Shown: positions 24,613-37,679, numbered from the stretch's first letter. The stretch: DNA of 64,000 bases from Hordeum vulgare subsp. vulgare (GCF_904849725.1 NC_058519.1:180533703-180597702), one strand, 5' to 3'. Notes: generated by a model not told the origin, from the sequence alone. Made by a program: numbers and translations.

Positions 24613-25742
24613 CGGGTGCACATCGAGCAAGACCTATGGTGCCATGACGATCGGGGCAATGACCATGGCCGGCAGCTCGGGACGCACTCACATGCACAGA
24701 AGGGTAGATCGGTGCTCCAGGTCATGCTAGGGAATGGTGGAGCTATGCGAGGGCGTGTCATCACCCCGTTGAAGCCCTCCACCAGTGCCAACAATGACCT
24801 GTGAGCATCCAGCACACATATGGTTGGGAGCCATGGACAAGCAACCTATCTTCCAACGCGCGTACAAGCTGATCGAGGAAATGTTTGTTTTTGGAAATGT
24901 TTTGAGGGAGAAGAGGGTTGATGCTTACATATCAGGCTTGTCACTCAAAATGTATTTAGCCAATATTGGTTCTTACATTCCACTAAAAAATCTTACTCCG
25001 ACAACGTGGCACAAAGATTCTTTGTGATATAAAAACCATATGCGCATCAAGATTCTATATAATACAGTGTACTCCATTTAAAATATACAAATGGTAAGTG
25101 TCACACGCGTGACACGAAACACTCCGGCCATGACATTCTTTGCAACTAAAGTCACCATCCAAAGAAAACAAGCAACTTATGTTCGTTGTTTTATCCCTTT
25201 GTTGGCAATGGCTCACAAGAAAGTAACCCTCTGGTACATCCTTCATAACAAGTCCGGATGAAAGTACTTCAAAGAAGGGCCACAAATGCTTGGTGAAGAA
25301 GGAATATCAGATGGATATCATGTGTAATGCCAAGGCTTGCGTTCTAGTGTATGGAGAGTGTGAGGAGGTACTAGAGGTGTTCCCGTCCCACGTTGAAGCG
25401 GTGGATATCTGAATCGGTACAATAATATGTTGGATGGGAAATTCAAGAAGACAGTGAATCAAGAGGGCCTTCTTAGCCAACCCTTTGGAAAGCTCTAGGC
25501 CCAGGGACACAAGTTCCAGGGCGTTTTCTAAGACAACGAGACTAGAACCCCCCTGTTCGACGAGGGGAGCACCAAAATCATTCTCCAGTCCAAGGGCCCC
25601 CTTCGCAAACGGGCTAGAACAAGTGGCCCTCAGTTTGGAGCTAGCCAACGTGGTGTCTGAGTAATCTCTCTTGATTTATCATCGTCTTGAACTTCCCCTC
25701 TGGCATACTCTTATACCGAGTTAGGATAGCCACCACCACTGG
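24613..25742. other. Unassigned target-site DNA left of the CACTA element
   Basis: Without the CACTA insertion this would be contiguous with 37930-39402. The longest frame, 25648-25307 on the minus strand, has no recognisable domain. I see no LTR ends, primer site or RNA gene. Confidence 0.4.
25740..25742. repeat. Target-site duplication TGG, left copy
   Basis: It immediately precedes the left CACTA end and is matched at 37927-37929. Confidence 0.85.
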
Positions 25743-25773
25743 CACTACAAGAAATATGTCAACTAACGACCTT
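25743..25773 (+). repeat. Left terminal inverted repeat of the CACTA element
   Basis: About 31 bases beginning CACTACAAGAAATATGTCAA are an exact inverted match to 37896-37926. This is the site where transposase cuts in the family. Confidence 0.95.
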
Positions 25774-26070
25774 CAATATTGGTCAATGAATGGTCATTGA
25801 TTTCCATTTGTGACCTTTTTATGACCAAAAACAGAAGGTCTAAAGCTGAGGGTCTTTAATGAACTATAACGACCTTTTTTCTGGATTGGTCGTAAGATTT
25901 TATGACCAAACAGAAGGTCGTAGGTTTAACGACCAAATGATTTGGTCACTAGCAATCTGCCCGCACCACGTCAGATCCACCGTGGCAGCCTGACGTGGCA
26001 GAATTATGACCAAATGAAAAGGTCGTAAATAAGATTCAGCCCGGTCCATTTCGGTCGTCTACATGGGCCG
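25774..26070. repeat. Left sub-terminal repeat region
   Basis: Many copies of short motifs such as ATGACC, ACGACC and their complements occur in both orientations. In the En/Spm family the accessory protein binds such repeats. Comparable clusters occupy about 37680-37895 at the other end. Confidence 0.75.
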
Positions 26071-26459
26071 GGCCCAATAATTTGGCCTTTTATTTTCTAT
26101 GATAGAATCTTTTACTAAGCAGGTTTTTTATTCCACTTTTCTTTTGGGCCTTGGCCTACTCTTTTCTTAGGCCCAAGCCTTCTTAGTCTATTTCTTGTTC
26201 GGGCCTCGACCTTTTTGCTGTCCAAACTAACTTTAGTGCCCAAACAAAATGGTCCAAACAAAACTTAAATAATTGACAACTTCACAGGTGCACAGCTTCA
26301 CAAAATACTTCATCAGGTTCACACGTTCAAATAGAGCAAGACATTGTTTCATCACCAGAATGACCGATCAAGTGGGCTAACTTCATCAGGTTCTTGAGAA
26401 GTTAGCCCACTTCACTGTTTCTAGGACAGGTTCTATGACAGGTTCAACTTCTACAATGC

Positions 26460-29400
26460 TTTAGCGGCGAAGAGAGCCATCAAGTGGGCTAACATCTCTT
26501 CCTGTTCCTAAGACTTCTTGCACAGCAGCTCAAGTTCCTTATCGCGTGCAGCTTCATATTCTTCCGCCTTTAGCTTGATTGCTGCCATTTCTTCTTGCAT
26601 CACTTCAGCTTGAAGCTCCGACCTCTCCACCTTCTGCTGAAGATCACGAACATGAGCAGCCAGAACAACAGTTCCTTTGCTAGAGTTGTTACTAGATGAC
26701 TTGAGCCCAACATTCCTGAGGAATGTGCTTTGTTTGACTTCGGTCTTGAGCACTTCAACAATCTCAGCATCAGACTTTGGTTCTTCACCTTCTGGTACCG
26801 GCGCGTCCTTCATTTTTGCCATCTCAAGCTAGCATATGGAAGAAAATGATAGACATTAGTGGCATATCCATTTCACATTCTGCAAGACAAACCAAACAAG
26901 AATGCCACCAAACCAGACCAAGAAATGGATTATTTGAAGTAATCAAACCAGCACACAAAATCTATATGTAGATATTTTACTCAAACTCAAACAGAAGTAG
27001 ATGATAACTACTAAACTTAAAGCATTATTTGAATTTGGCTACAGCAAGTGTACACACTTATGTGATCTAGAGGCATGCAATTGGAACAATATGGTGGTTC
27101 TATATAATATCGCTTCTTTGTTGAGAACTAACATTCATATCAATTTTCATCATATCATAAAAATGCAACAAATAGCTACTGCAAATTCTGATATCTTTGT
27201 TGAGAATTGTACAACAAATTCTGATATCTTTCTTGAGATACCAAACCTATCTTAGGCTCTAGCAAACAGCATCAAATCATGGAACATAGTGTGTGTTCTT
27301 GCTGGCTGTGAATCAAACAGGGCTGAGGTCTATAGACAAAAGTTTGAACTAGCTGGACAAAAGCATGGATTGGCTTACTATAGCAATCTTGACTGGCTCC
27401 GAAAACCCGTGCTTCTTGCTGTTGTGGGTGGCCTTGAACAAGTCAATCGCAGACAGCTCCTCACCCTTACGCTCTTCTTTCTAAAATGTTTTTCAAAAAA
27501 AATTGAAATGTTATTCAGTAAGAATAAGAAATGATATTCAACGAGGATCAAACGGTAAGGTCTTTCGAAAGAGGTACTCACAGTGGCAAAAATGTGGGCG
27601 GTGTAGTGCCTGGAACCAGTTCTCTGTTGGTACACGACCTTTTCTCGATTAATCTTGTTCGACACACAGGTTTCCTACAAAAATGCATAATGTTATTTGC
27701 CAAGTTGAAAGAAAGTGGAATAGGGAGTAGTATAGTAGGACAATACGAGTCTGAGCATATTTGATTTGGAAATATTTCAGTTATCCTGCACTAGCACAAG
27801 TACATGAACAACTAGTACTATATAAGAGTCAGTGTATTACATATGGTGTTGATTTTGAAAGTTGATGCTCTCTATTGTTCCTACTCTGATCAGAAACATG
27901 GAAGAGGAAGAAGGGGACCATGGCCCATTCCCATCCTGATGTGCAGAACATAAATCAGCAAACAGAGCATATACATACCTTGTGTCTTGGGGTAGACCAC
28001 ATCTGCACCAGAGCTTGCCATTCACCATCCGTCAGATGTGGCACCAGAGACTTGGTGCTCACTTTGTTTGCTGCTACGGTATCAAAATACTTCTTCTTGA
28101 TATTATGGCGTCGATTCTTTGAACTTTTCTGCAGAACATCTTTGCACACATACTTTATGGTCTCCGAGTCTGTGTTTATCTCAAAATTTGCCTACCAAGA
28201 CAGCAAACAAGGAAGGAACAACATTAGTGATCATTAACTACATAACAGAAAATAGAGCAGCACATTAACTATAAAACAAGTAGCTTACAGCAACTTTCCC
28301 AATGTAGTCCTCCACTAGAGTAGCATTATTTTTGTATTCCTTGAAGTGAGGAAGAACCGGCAGATGGCTTCTTGCAACGAGTCCACACTCAGAAGCAAAC
28401 TTTGTTGCCTATAGAGGCTTCTCTAGACGCTTCATCCCTTGGGCAATTTGGATAGGCACATTTGTGCCAAGCGACTTGGTGATTCTCTCTAGCCCTTTGC
28501 CCTTTCTTAGTCTATGATTGTTAGTCATTGCATCTGAAAATGAAATTGAACTCGTATATTAGAAGAGAAATCGACAAATGCAGGAATGGTTCTGCTAAAC
28601 AGGTAAGCATACATGATCACTTCCATTTGCAAAATGCACTAGTAAAAGAGAAGGTGAACTTGCCTGGTTGAAGCACAAGCTGATGTTCTTCTTCACTGAC
28701 GACATCATTCCTGTCAATAGAAGGTGCACCACGCCTGAGGCGTACGCAAACAGTGCCGCTTTCATCCATGCACAGAGTGGTTTCTTCGTCCATCGGCAAA
28801 AACTCATCACGCATTTCCACCGAGCTCTCAAAGTCCATGCCCAGCGGACTTTCCTAATGGTCCATCACAGCCGCCATAGTTTCTTTCTGCCTTGGGACTC
28901 TATCAGGTTCCTGGATCCTCTTTGTTTGTCCTGGAGGTGGGGCCATCACCCTTCCTAGAGGCATTGCAGCAGATGCTTCTGAGCTCTTCCTATTCTTGCT
29001 GGATGTCTTCTTAATACCATGCCTCTTCGTTCTAGATTCCTTCAGTGCCTTGTATAAATAGCACAGAAAAAAATTAGATCACAAGATAAATATGTGAGCA
29101 CAAGGAAACACAAAGCATATAAGAACCCGAACCCTCCAAGCAAGATAGAGTTTGCACCTTAACAGTCTTGTACACTACAACTTCATCCTCCTTAGGATTG
29201 TACTCTGGGTCATCACTGATAACTCCACTACCTTCTTGAACCCCATTAGTTGTACCTTGTTGTACATCATTTTTTTCCTAATCATTGACGCTATTGCATC
29301 AATGCCAAGGGACTGGAATATCTGATTGTTTCTCATCATATTTCTAGCCCTAACCTTCTCGTACTCGGTGAGAGGATGCTCATCTTTACAAGGCAAAGTA

Positions 29401-29480
29401 CACATAATTATTAGGTTAATTGTTGGAATGCATGGACACACAGCCAAACATATCTTATGATATTTTATTATCATTTAATC
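26460..29480 (-). pseudogene. En/Spm-type accessory transposon protein (plant transposase Ptta/En/Spm family), multi-exon, probably decayed
   Basis: Successive minus-strand open segments read as exons of one gene. They are near 29345-29240 (basic helix-like segment), 28838-28617, 28530-28290 (conserved region on lysine-rich and glycine positions), 28200-27955 (a lysine-rich stretch followed by a conserved tryptophan segment with WSTPRHK), 27665-27540 and about 27470-27380. The last is 26822-26470, with a predicted coiled coil in its second half (about 26650-26540). The order matches the accessory proteins that bind sub-terminal repeats in this superfamily. One segment, near 28410, contains an in-frame stop, so the gene is probably inactive. 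Exon edges are approximate. The first exon may lie further right, near the GC-rich region at 30300-30620. Confidence 0.65.
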
Positions 29481-30119
29481 CTACTTATTCAGCTAAGGAA
29501 GAGTAACAGCACACATGCACAGCTAAGCCAGCTAATTCAGATTACAACAATACATTTGCATAATAAAATCTGACAGTATTTTACATTACCAGCCTCCAAG
29601 ATATTTTAGTTAGCATATTACATTTCACTTAGCATATTAAGACACATTTTATAAATCTGACAGTATAACCACAAGGAGCAACTTGCATATGACTGGTTGG
29701 CCTCGGGTTTGACCTTGTCATCCTTCACATGGATGATCTTGAGGTGGTGCTTGCAAAATAGAATAAACAACAATCAGATACAACAGGGATAAAGTAAAAT
29801 GATGCACTTATATCAATAAAGGAAAGCATTTAGATGAGCATGCACATACATGTAATACATGTGAAGCAAACTTGTTGGATCGACAATATAGTGATGTAGT
29901 TAATGCATCAGTACTAATACATGTAAAACACTTGGAGCAGCATGCACATACACGTGTAGCAATGCACATACAGTTAATGCATCAGTACTAAACTGACAGT
30001 TGAAGCAAGCAACTAAATTGAAGCACTTGGACTAGCATGCACATACAAGTGTAGCAATGCATGGAAACTCTAATTAACCATGTATGCTAGCAAGCAAGCA
30101 AGCCATAGTAGTCAAGCAA

Positions 30120-30700
30120 CATGAACCCTAACCCTATGAACCACGTCAGCGGACATATTTACCCAATGAACCCTAACCCTAACCCCATGAATGTATCGAA
30201 CCATCCCCATTGATCCATCCCCATGAACCCTAGAAGAACACATGAGGGGGATCTATCAAACCCTAGAAGATATACTAGAAGAACACATGAGGGGATCTAT
30301 CAACGGCAGATGGGTCGAGGGGGAGGTACTGTCATCGTCGATGTAGTCGTAGCCGTCGACTTCGATGTAGATGTAGCGGTCGTCGTCGATGTAGATGTAG
30401 CCGTCGACGTCGTCGATGTAGTCGTCGTCAGGGAGAGGGGAGAGGGGCGGAGGGGCGGCGCGAAGCACGGGAGGGGCGGCGGGGTGGCGCGGAGCAGGGG
30501 AGGGGCGGCGGGGCGGCGCAGAGCAGGGGAGGGGCAGCGGAGTGGGGAGTGGGGAGTGTGTAGTGGGGAGTGGAATGGAGAGGGGAGTGGGAGAGGGAGT
30601 GGTGGGCCCCGCGTGGTAGTGGAGGGAAATTTTGGTGGGGTGAGAGGGAAAATTTGGTGGGGTGGCAGGGAAAATTTTCACTAGTTTTTTGGGGTTTGGA
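30120..30700. repeat. Low-complexity region: short GTCGATGTAG repeats and G-rich repeats
   Basis: Between about 30320 and 30430 a GTCGATGTAG/GTAGCCGTCGAC-type motif is iterated. From 30430 to 30620 a GGGGAGGGGCGGCG motif is repeated. Long open frames on both strands are explained by this composition. On the minus strand it could be the promoter or leader of the accessory gene. Confidence 0.6.
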
Positions 30701-30812
30701 GGCAGACTTTTTCTTTTTCTTTTTTATAAACATTCTAGAAATAATGGTTAAAATCATACCGAATAGTTCAAGAAGACATCGGTACTCAAATTTATATATC
30801 TTTTCTAGTTGG

Positions 30813-32830
30813 CAGGTCACATGTGATGATGCGACACAAAGGTTTCTCATTTTTTTGATTTTTTTGAATTTTTCATGGCCATTTCAAAATGCGGTCGAAA
30901 CGGCGGGCATGACCGTTCCTACCTAGTAGTTGAATCTTGGGAACCTTTTGGTATTTCTATGATTAAATAGATACTTGTGTACCTAGAAATGATTTTTGGA
31001 AAAAAATAAAGAGTAAACTATAAGGCACCCGCAGTTCAAATTTGACCCGCTTCCAACTAATTCGACATAGATTTGTCTTTTTCACGAGAGATTGATAAAA
31101 GCTTTTGACACCCAACCATTTTGTCAATTTTACATTAAATATGGCCTAGTATGTTAGAAAAATGATTTGGACCAATTTTGAAACAAATATATGGTAGGTC
31201 CTTCACAAAAAAACTCATTTCGGGCACTTGAAAAATGAAAAATAAATTTTTTATACAAGGAAGATGAAAACTTCCTTAATCAACATTGTTTGTCATTCCA
31301 GCATGCACCATTATGCAAAATATGAGACCATTTCAACAAACTATGCCATGAATATGGCCATGAGATTGATCAGGTGGCTTGAAAGCCATGAATTTTCACA
31401 CATGATAGCTCATTTGTGTGAACACGTTTTAAAAATAATTGTCGTATTACAAGGTTATTATTTTACATGGTAACTTTATCACATATGATGACATAATGCA
31501 AAGGTTTCCCATTTTTATGATTTTTTTTGAATTTTTCATGCCCGTTTCAAAATGCGGTCGAAACGGCACGCATGACCGTTCCTACCTAGTGGTTGAATCT
31601 TGGAAACCTTTTGGTGTTTCTATGATTAAATAGATACTTGTGTACCTAGAAATGATTTTTTGAAAAATAAAGAGCAAACTATAAGGCAGCCGCAGTTCAA
31701 ATTTGACCCGCTTCCACCTAATTCGACATAGATTTGTCTTTTTCATGAGAGATGGATAAAAGCTTTTGACACCCAACCATTTTGTCAATTGTACATTAAA
31801 TATGGCATAGTATGTTAGAAAAATGATTTGGACCAATTTTGAAACAAATATATGGTAGGTCCTTCACAAAAAAACTCATTTCAGGCACTTGAAAAATGAA
31901 AAATGATTTTTTCATACAAGGAAGATGAAAACTTCCTTAATAAACAATGTTTGTCATTCCAACATGCACCATTATGCAAAATATGAGACCATTTCAACAA
32001 ACTATGCCATGAATATGGCCATGAGATTGATCATGTGGCTTGAAAGCCATGAATCTTCATACATGATAGCTCATTTCTGTGAACAATTTTTAAAAATAAT
32101 TGTCGTATTACAAGGTTATTATTTTACATGGTAACTTTATCACATATGATGACATAATGCAAAGGTTTCCTATTTTTTGAATTTGTTTGAATTTTTCATG
32201 GCCGTTTCAAAATGCGGTCGAAACGGCGGTCATGACCGTTCCTACCTAGTGGTTGAATATTTGAAACCTTTTGGTGTTTCTATGATTAAATAGATACTTG
32301 TGTACCTAGAAATGATTTTTGGAAAAAATAAAGAGCAAACTATAAGGCAGTCGCAGTTCAAATTTGACACACTTCCAGCTGATTCGACATAGATTTGTCT
32401 TTTTCACGAGAGATGGATAAAAGCTTTTGACACCCGACCATTTTATCAATTGTACATTAAATATGGCCTAGTATGTTAGAAAACCGATTTGGACCAATTT
32501 TGAAACAAATATATGGTAGGTCCTTCACAAAAAAACTCATTTCGGGCACTTGAAAAATGAAAAATGAATTTTTCATACAAGGAAGATGAAAACTTCCTTA
32601 ATCAACATTGTTTCTCATTCCAACATGCACCATTATGCAAAATATGAGACCATTTCAACAAACTATGCCATGAATATGGCCATGAGATTGATCATGTGGC
32701 TTGAAAGCCTTGAATCTTCACACAAGATAGCTCATTTGTGTGAACACTTTTTAAAAATAATGTCGTATTACAAGTTTATTATTTTACATGGTAACTTTAT
32801 CACATATGATGACATAATGCAAAGGTTTCC
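30813..32830. repeat. Tandem array, three units of about 661 bp
   Basis: The same landmark (GAAAACTTCCTTAATCAACA or a one-base variant) occurs at about 31266, 31927 and 32588, a constant spacing of 661 bp. Other landmarks, such as AATGCGGTCGAAACGGC near 30889, 31550 and 32212, keep the same period. Units differ by scattered substitutions and small indels. Each unit contains a 69-97 codon plus-strand frame beginning at the same place, which I regard as a by-product of the repeat. The array lies between the two CACTA genes. Confidence 0.9.
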
Positions 32831-32834
32831 TAGT

Positions 32835-33310
32835 TCTGAAAATAACAGCATAATGCAACATCTCAATTCAGTTCTCTGATGTAGATAGCAACATCTCTCT
32901 GATGTAGTTCTGAAAATAGCTCTGAAAACAACATCTCAATTCAGTTCTGAAAACTTCAGGAGCAGCAACAGTTCTAAAAACAACAGCAACATGCAACATC
33001 TCAATTCAGTTCTCTGATGTAGATAGCAACAGCTCTCTGATGCAGTTCTGAAAATAACTATGAAAACAACATCTCAATTCAGTTCAAAAAAACTTCAGGA
33101 AGATCACAACCAACAGTTTGCAATATTTTGCATTACAACACAACAGTTTGAATCAGGATCACATCACAACCAACAGTTCTCACCAAAACTAAGAAAATGG
33201 CACCAAAACTACATCATTTTGCTTCTCCTGCCATTTCTGAATACAACATTTTGCCTCTCCAGCCATCATGATCACCAAAACTACATCATTTTGCCTCTCC
33301 AGCCATCATG
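32835..33310. repeat. Short imperfect tandem repeats
   Basis: A phrase containing ACATCTCAATTCAGTTCTCT and GATGTAGATAGCAACA recurs several times between 32850 and 33090. A CACCAAAACTACATCATTTT unit recurs from 33192 to about 33310 with CTCCAGCCATCATGATC. Confidence 0.75.
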
Positions 33311-33509
33311 ATCTTCACCACCTGCCTGTCCATCACTACAACCATCAGTCTCATGCATTTTGCTACCTGGAGAGAATTCTAGTACAAAAACTACATCAGG
33401 ATCACAACAACAAAAACTATAGAGAAGGTTGATCACCAATCAAAACAAGGGACATGCAGTAATAGTTTAAGATCACCAAGGAGACAATATTTACCTTCAT
33501 GTCTATTCG

Positions 33510-36500
33510 CTACTCATCGTCGTCGATACCAAAACCAGGAACTCCATGCCCACTTCTGTTTTCCTCATCGTCACTACAATATTGCAGCATAGTATGATTA
33601 GTCCTGTTTTCCTCATCCTCGCTCTCATGTCTATCCGCTACCACCTTTCTTCTTTTCTTGATGCCTTCAACTGTTGCAGCATCAATGAGCAGACGTTCCC
33701 GGTCCCTACACACTCTGCATTGCACCGGAACTTCCATAGAGTCATCACCAGCTTGCACCGGAACTTCCGTACAGTCATCATCCTGATATGTTAGGCCACT
33801 ACCACCGGGGCCCTTTTCCACTTCAATTTCAGTTTCAGTCACACTCCACAAGTGTTTGTGCTCAAAGTTTTGCACAACTCACCATTTTCCGTGCAAAAGA
33901 GTGTCTGGCACACAAAACACCATTGTTGCTTGTTTTTTTAGAATAAAGGGATCACTCTTATACCAGCACCTTGAAGTGTTGATGCTTTTGAAGTGGCCAT
34001 CATACTTGACACAAGAGCGTCTCTACTTCTTGTTACCAAGATCAAACCAGTCACAGCGAAATAAGACAACCGAGCGATGGATGCCTCCACTAGAGTTGTA
34101 CTGCAACTCTATGATGCTTCTCAGCTGACCATAGAAGCAATGTTCTCATGATCATGTGACCCCTCAGTGACGATTCCACTATTTTTTGTCTTCCTTTTTT
34201 CCTCGCGATCAACGGTGTGGTACCAGACACCATCAACAATGCATGCTGAATACACTCGCACTCGCCTATCCGGTAAGCATGCCAAAGAAAATAGATCATC
34301 ACTGACTTTCTTCTCCTCATGCAACTTTCCAACATGATTCTTAAACCATTTAGAAAATCCCTTGGCAACACTTGTATCAACATTGATCTAGGCTGGTGCC
34401 AACAACCCAAGCAAAAGTAAATAAATAACGAGTGCACAAGATATACCATACTCGATATATGGTATAACCTCGGCGCAATTGCTAAGCACATACCAAACCA
34501 TCTTTTCATACTCATCACCAGCCTCCAAGAATCGCGAGGCTCCAAGAAAGTTCACACCATGGTTAAAAACCGAGACATCATCAAGATGCGAATCAGACCG
34601 CTATCTATTTCTGCCCGGCCGGTTCCATCTTGTTTCCACATCGCCAAAGTATCTAGAGCAAAAAGTCAAGCACTCGTCAACGACATATGCTTCAGGAATC
34701 GAACCTTTAGGTCTTGCCGTGTTTCGCACATAACGCTTACAAGTAAGCAGCCTTCTTTCGATTGGGTACATCCAACCGTATTGCACACGGCCTCTAAGCA
34801 TTGCCTCTTTTGGTAAGTGCACCCCAAATGTACCATCACGGTGAAGAAAGCTGGAGGAAAAATCTTCTCAAGCTTGCAAATAATAATTGGGATTTCTTTT
34901 TCAAGTCTTTCCAGAATAGTTAACTTGAGTGTTTTGCAACACTGTTCTCTAAAGAAATTTCCTAGCTCAGCAACCGCTTCATATATATCATTTTCCATGA
35001 TTCCACGGAGGCCACCAGTAAAATCCTATGGAGGAGGATGTGACAATCATGGGTTTTCAGTACTGAAAGCTTGAATCCATCAGAAGTAACACACTTTGCT
35101 AGGTTAGAAGCATAACCAACTGGAAATTTCACCACTCTTATGAATTCACAGAATGCTAGCTTTTGTTCTTTACTCATTGTATACCATGCTCGTGGCATTT
35201 CAAATGTATCTTCAGCTTCATCATGTTGTAGATGCAAATCTTCTCTTATGTACATGTACTCCAAATCAAGCCTAGAACTAACCGTGTCCTTTGTCTTCCC
35301 TTCAATGTTCAGAAACATCCCTAGCAGATTCTCACATATGTTTTTCTCAGTGTGCATTACATCAAGATTATGCCTTAATTTGAGACCAGCCCAGTATGGC
35401 AGGTCCCACAAACAAGACCTCCGGTCCCAACATTGACCTTCCGCGCGCTTTCTTTTCATTGCAAGCTTTCCTGGCCTCACATCCTTCACCTTCTCAAGTT
35501 GCTGCTCTAGCTCTTCCTTAGTGAATTTAGCTGGCTTGTCACGGGTTTCATTCTCACCATTAAAATCTTTGCTTCTTCTCCAGCGATGGTTTCGGGGAAG
35601 AAAGCGGCAGTGCCCAATATAGGAGATCTTGCTCCTTATTCTCTTTGAGCAAGGGTCTTTGTCACAAGGGACACATGCCTGATAACCCGCTGTGATCCTC
35701 CCAAACAGAGTGTGCAGTGCCGGGAAATCATGGATGGACCATATGACTGCAGCACGTAGATTGAACCTTTCTTCCGGACTAGAGGCATCGTATGTACGTA
35801 CACCAGTCTAGAGCTGGAGAAGTTCTTCTATGAGGGGCTCCATAAAGACATCAAAATCCTTTCCTGGAGACTCTGGACCCGGGATAAGCAGTGACATCAT
35901 GAAGTTGGACTGATCCATGCATGGCCATGGTGGCAGGTTGTATAGCACCACAAAAACGAGCCACATGCTATAAGACGTGTTCAAGTTCCCAAACGGATTA
36001 AAGCCATCTGTGGCAATGTCGAGTTTTATATTCCTTGGATCTGCAGAAAAATCTCCATATTCACTGTCAAATTCTTTCCATGCCTCTCCGTCCGCTGGAT
36101 GGTTCAGCTCATTGTCCATAGGTTGCCGCTGAAGCTTGTGCCATTGTACCTCCAACGATGATTTCTGCGAGATAAACATCCGATGCAGCCTTGGTATCCA
36201 CGGAAAGTGCCTCAGTACCTTCTCTCGTATTGACTTCTTCCAATCAGCATCTTTCCACCTAGAGGCATTGCATTTTCGACAATTGTCATGCTTCGCAAAA
36301 TCCTTCCCAAACAAGACACAGTTATTTGGGCACACATGTATTGAAACATAACCTAGCCCCAGCCTGCGGATTATGCTCAATGCTTCATCATAAGACCTGG
36401 GAACACAGCTATCAGGAAATTGCAAGGTCAAAAGGCAGAGTATTGCGTTGAATGCAGCATTGCTAATCCGGTAGAAATACTTGATGTGGAGTAACTTCAC

Positions 36501-37034
36501 GGTGAAGGTAAATCTTGAAAATTTACCCCCTTCATGAGCTGCGCGCTTAGCCTCCGCCAACACCTCAGCAAACATCGACTTCTGCCCATCAGCACGATCT
36601 TCAGCATCGTACATATCCTTCAATAGGTCAGGAATCCTATCATCTTCATGCCCATCCTCTTCATCCAAACCAGCATTCTCTCGCAGAATATTATCCATAA
36701 AATTAATGCCAGCATCACCACCACCCATCATATGAGGGGCCTGTGTATCAGCTTCAATATGGTGAGGTTGTCTGGCTAAAGGTTCTCCATGATATATCCA
36801 TCTATCATATGTGCTGGCCATCCCATTAAGAAGAAGATGATCTTCCACTACTCCTTGAGCTTTTCTCAAACGGTTGAGGCAACTAAAGCATGGGCAAACA
36901 ATGACAACATCCTTGGAAAAATTTGCCCAAACAAATTTCATGAATTCATCAACTCCTTTCATATGTTCTTTCGAAAACCTTCTAACTCCTTTTCTAATCC
37001 AGCTTCTGTCCGGTGGCAGCAGCGAGTCCCCCAT
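33510..37034 (-). pseudogene. TNP2-type CACTA transposase, broken
   Basis: This is the enzyme that cuts the element ends. From ATG at 37034, the first 85 or so residues match the transposase-associated domain (DRSWI start, then CPC..C). A TNP2 transposase region follows from about residue 190 and continues through 35480, with the conserved phrase around HNLDVMHTEKN near 35380. A DUF4218-like part covers 35200-34850, a DUF4216-like part 34330-34090, and an acidic C-terminal tail ends with a stop at 33510. The frame holds from 37034 to about 35015 apart from a TAG at 35810-35808, where a tryptophan is usual. Frameshifts occur near 35010 and 34820, with further breaks near 34600-34390. It lies nearest the right terminal repeat, as in the family. 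Confidence 0.9.
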
Positions 37035-37059
37035 GCTCGGCGTGAGTCCCTCATGCTCG

Positions 37060-37345
37060 GCGGCGGTGAGTCCCCCATGTGTGGGCGAGGTCGCTGTCCG
37101 AGGCGAGCGGCACCACCACCACTACTATTGGGAGAGGTGGCTGAGGAGAGGGGCACCACCACTAGCTGGGCGAGGTCGTAGTGTCCGAGGCTGGCCGAGG
37201 TGGCCGTGGCGTCGGCACCACCACCACTGCCGATGGGTGAGGTGGTCGCGGCATCAGCACCACCACCGCTGGTCACCGCCCCCGTCGATCGCCGCCGCCC
37301 CGTCCCCGTCGGTCGCCGCCGCCCCCGAGATCTAGATTTGCTCGT
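37060..37345. other. GC-rich leader upstream of the transposase gene
   Basis: The sequence is dominated by CACCACCAC and GCCGCC-like triplets and is open in several frames on both strands. Its position just 5' of the transposase ATG suggests a transcript leader. No domain supports any of the frames. Confidence 0.4.
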
Positions 37346-37482
37346 CGGAAATTGGCTAAGTGTTGGCCCTTGTCGGAAATTGGCCAAGTGTTGGCCATCC
37401 TCGTCGGTCCCGCTTGTCAATGATATGAGAGACCCGTGATTTAATACAATATACCCCCAAATACTGATACCTGAGAAACAGT

Positions 37483-37555
37483 CCCTCTCTAGCCCAGCGG
37501 TAGCAAACACTTAGCGGAAGCGCTCGGTCGTCGGTTTGAGTCCCCGCTCGCGCAT
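37483..37555 (+). other. tRNA-like A-box/B-box pair (tRNA relic or SINE head), uncertain
   Basis: TAGCCCAGCGG at 37490 resembles a pol III A box and GGTTTGAGTCC at 37533 resembles a B box. Their 43-base spacing is that of a tRNA. The acceptor and T stems do not pair well, so this is not called as a functional tRNA. It lies inside the right arm of the CACTA element. Confidence 0.35.
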
Positions 37556-37679
37556 GTTTTTTCGCGCATGTCCCTGCTCGGTCGCCGGCTCCTCACCTGC
37601 CTGTCAAATGGGTCCTACCTCAGTGACAAGTAAGCGAGGCTGTTGAGGTGGCTGCGTAACCAGCCTAGTGCATTCAAAC

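Noticed and set aside
30124..30185. Telomere-like CCCTAACCCTAACCC stretches
   Set aside because: Only two or three units, and CCCTAA rather than the plant CCCTAAA repeat, in a region with many AACCCTA phrases. Not an interstitial telomere array.
30223..30850. Frames rich in Val/Asp or Pro/Ser on both strands
   Set aside because: They come from low-complexity GTCGATGTAG and G-rich repeats.
31264..32879. Three similar short plus-strand ORFs
   Set aside because: They repeat because the DNA repeats at 661 bp. No evidence yet of coding constraint. Kept as a testable point under the array finding.
32835..33310. Possible CRISPR-like spaced repeats
   Set aside because: Repeats are imperfect and of variable spacing in a plant transposon. 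There are no constant-length spacers.
36959..37510. 183-codon minus-strand frame overlapping the transposase start
   Set aside because: It is in a different frame from the recognised transposase, lies in a GC-rich triplet-repeat leader, and has no domain.
37483..37555. A functional tRNA gene
   Set aside because: Box motifs and spacing fit, but the T stem and acceptor stem do not pair, so only a tRNA-like relic is reported.
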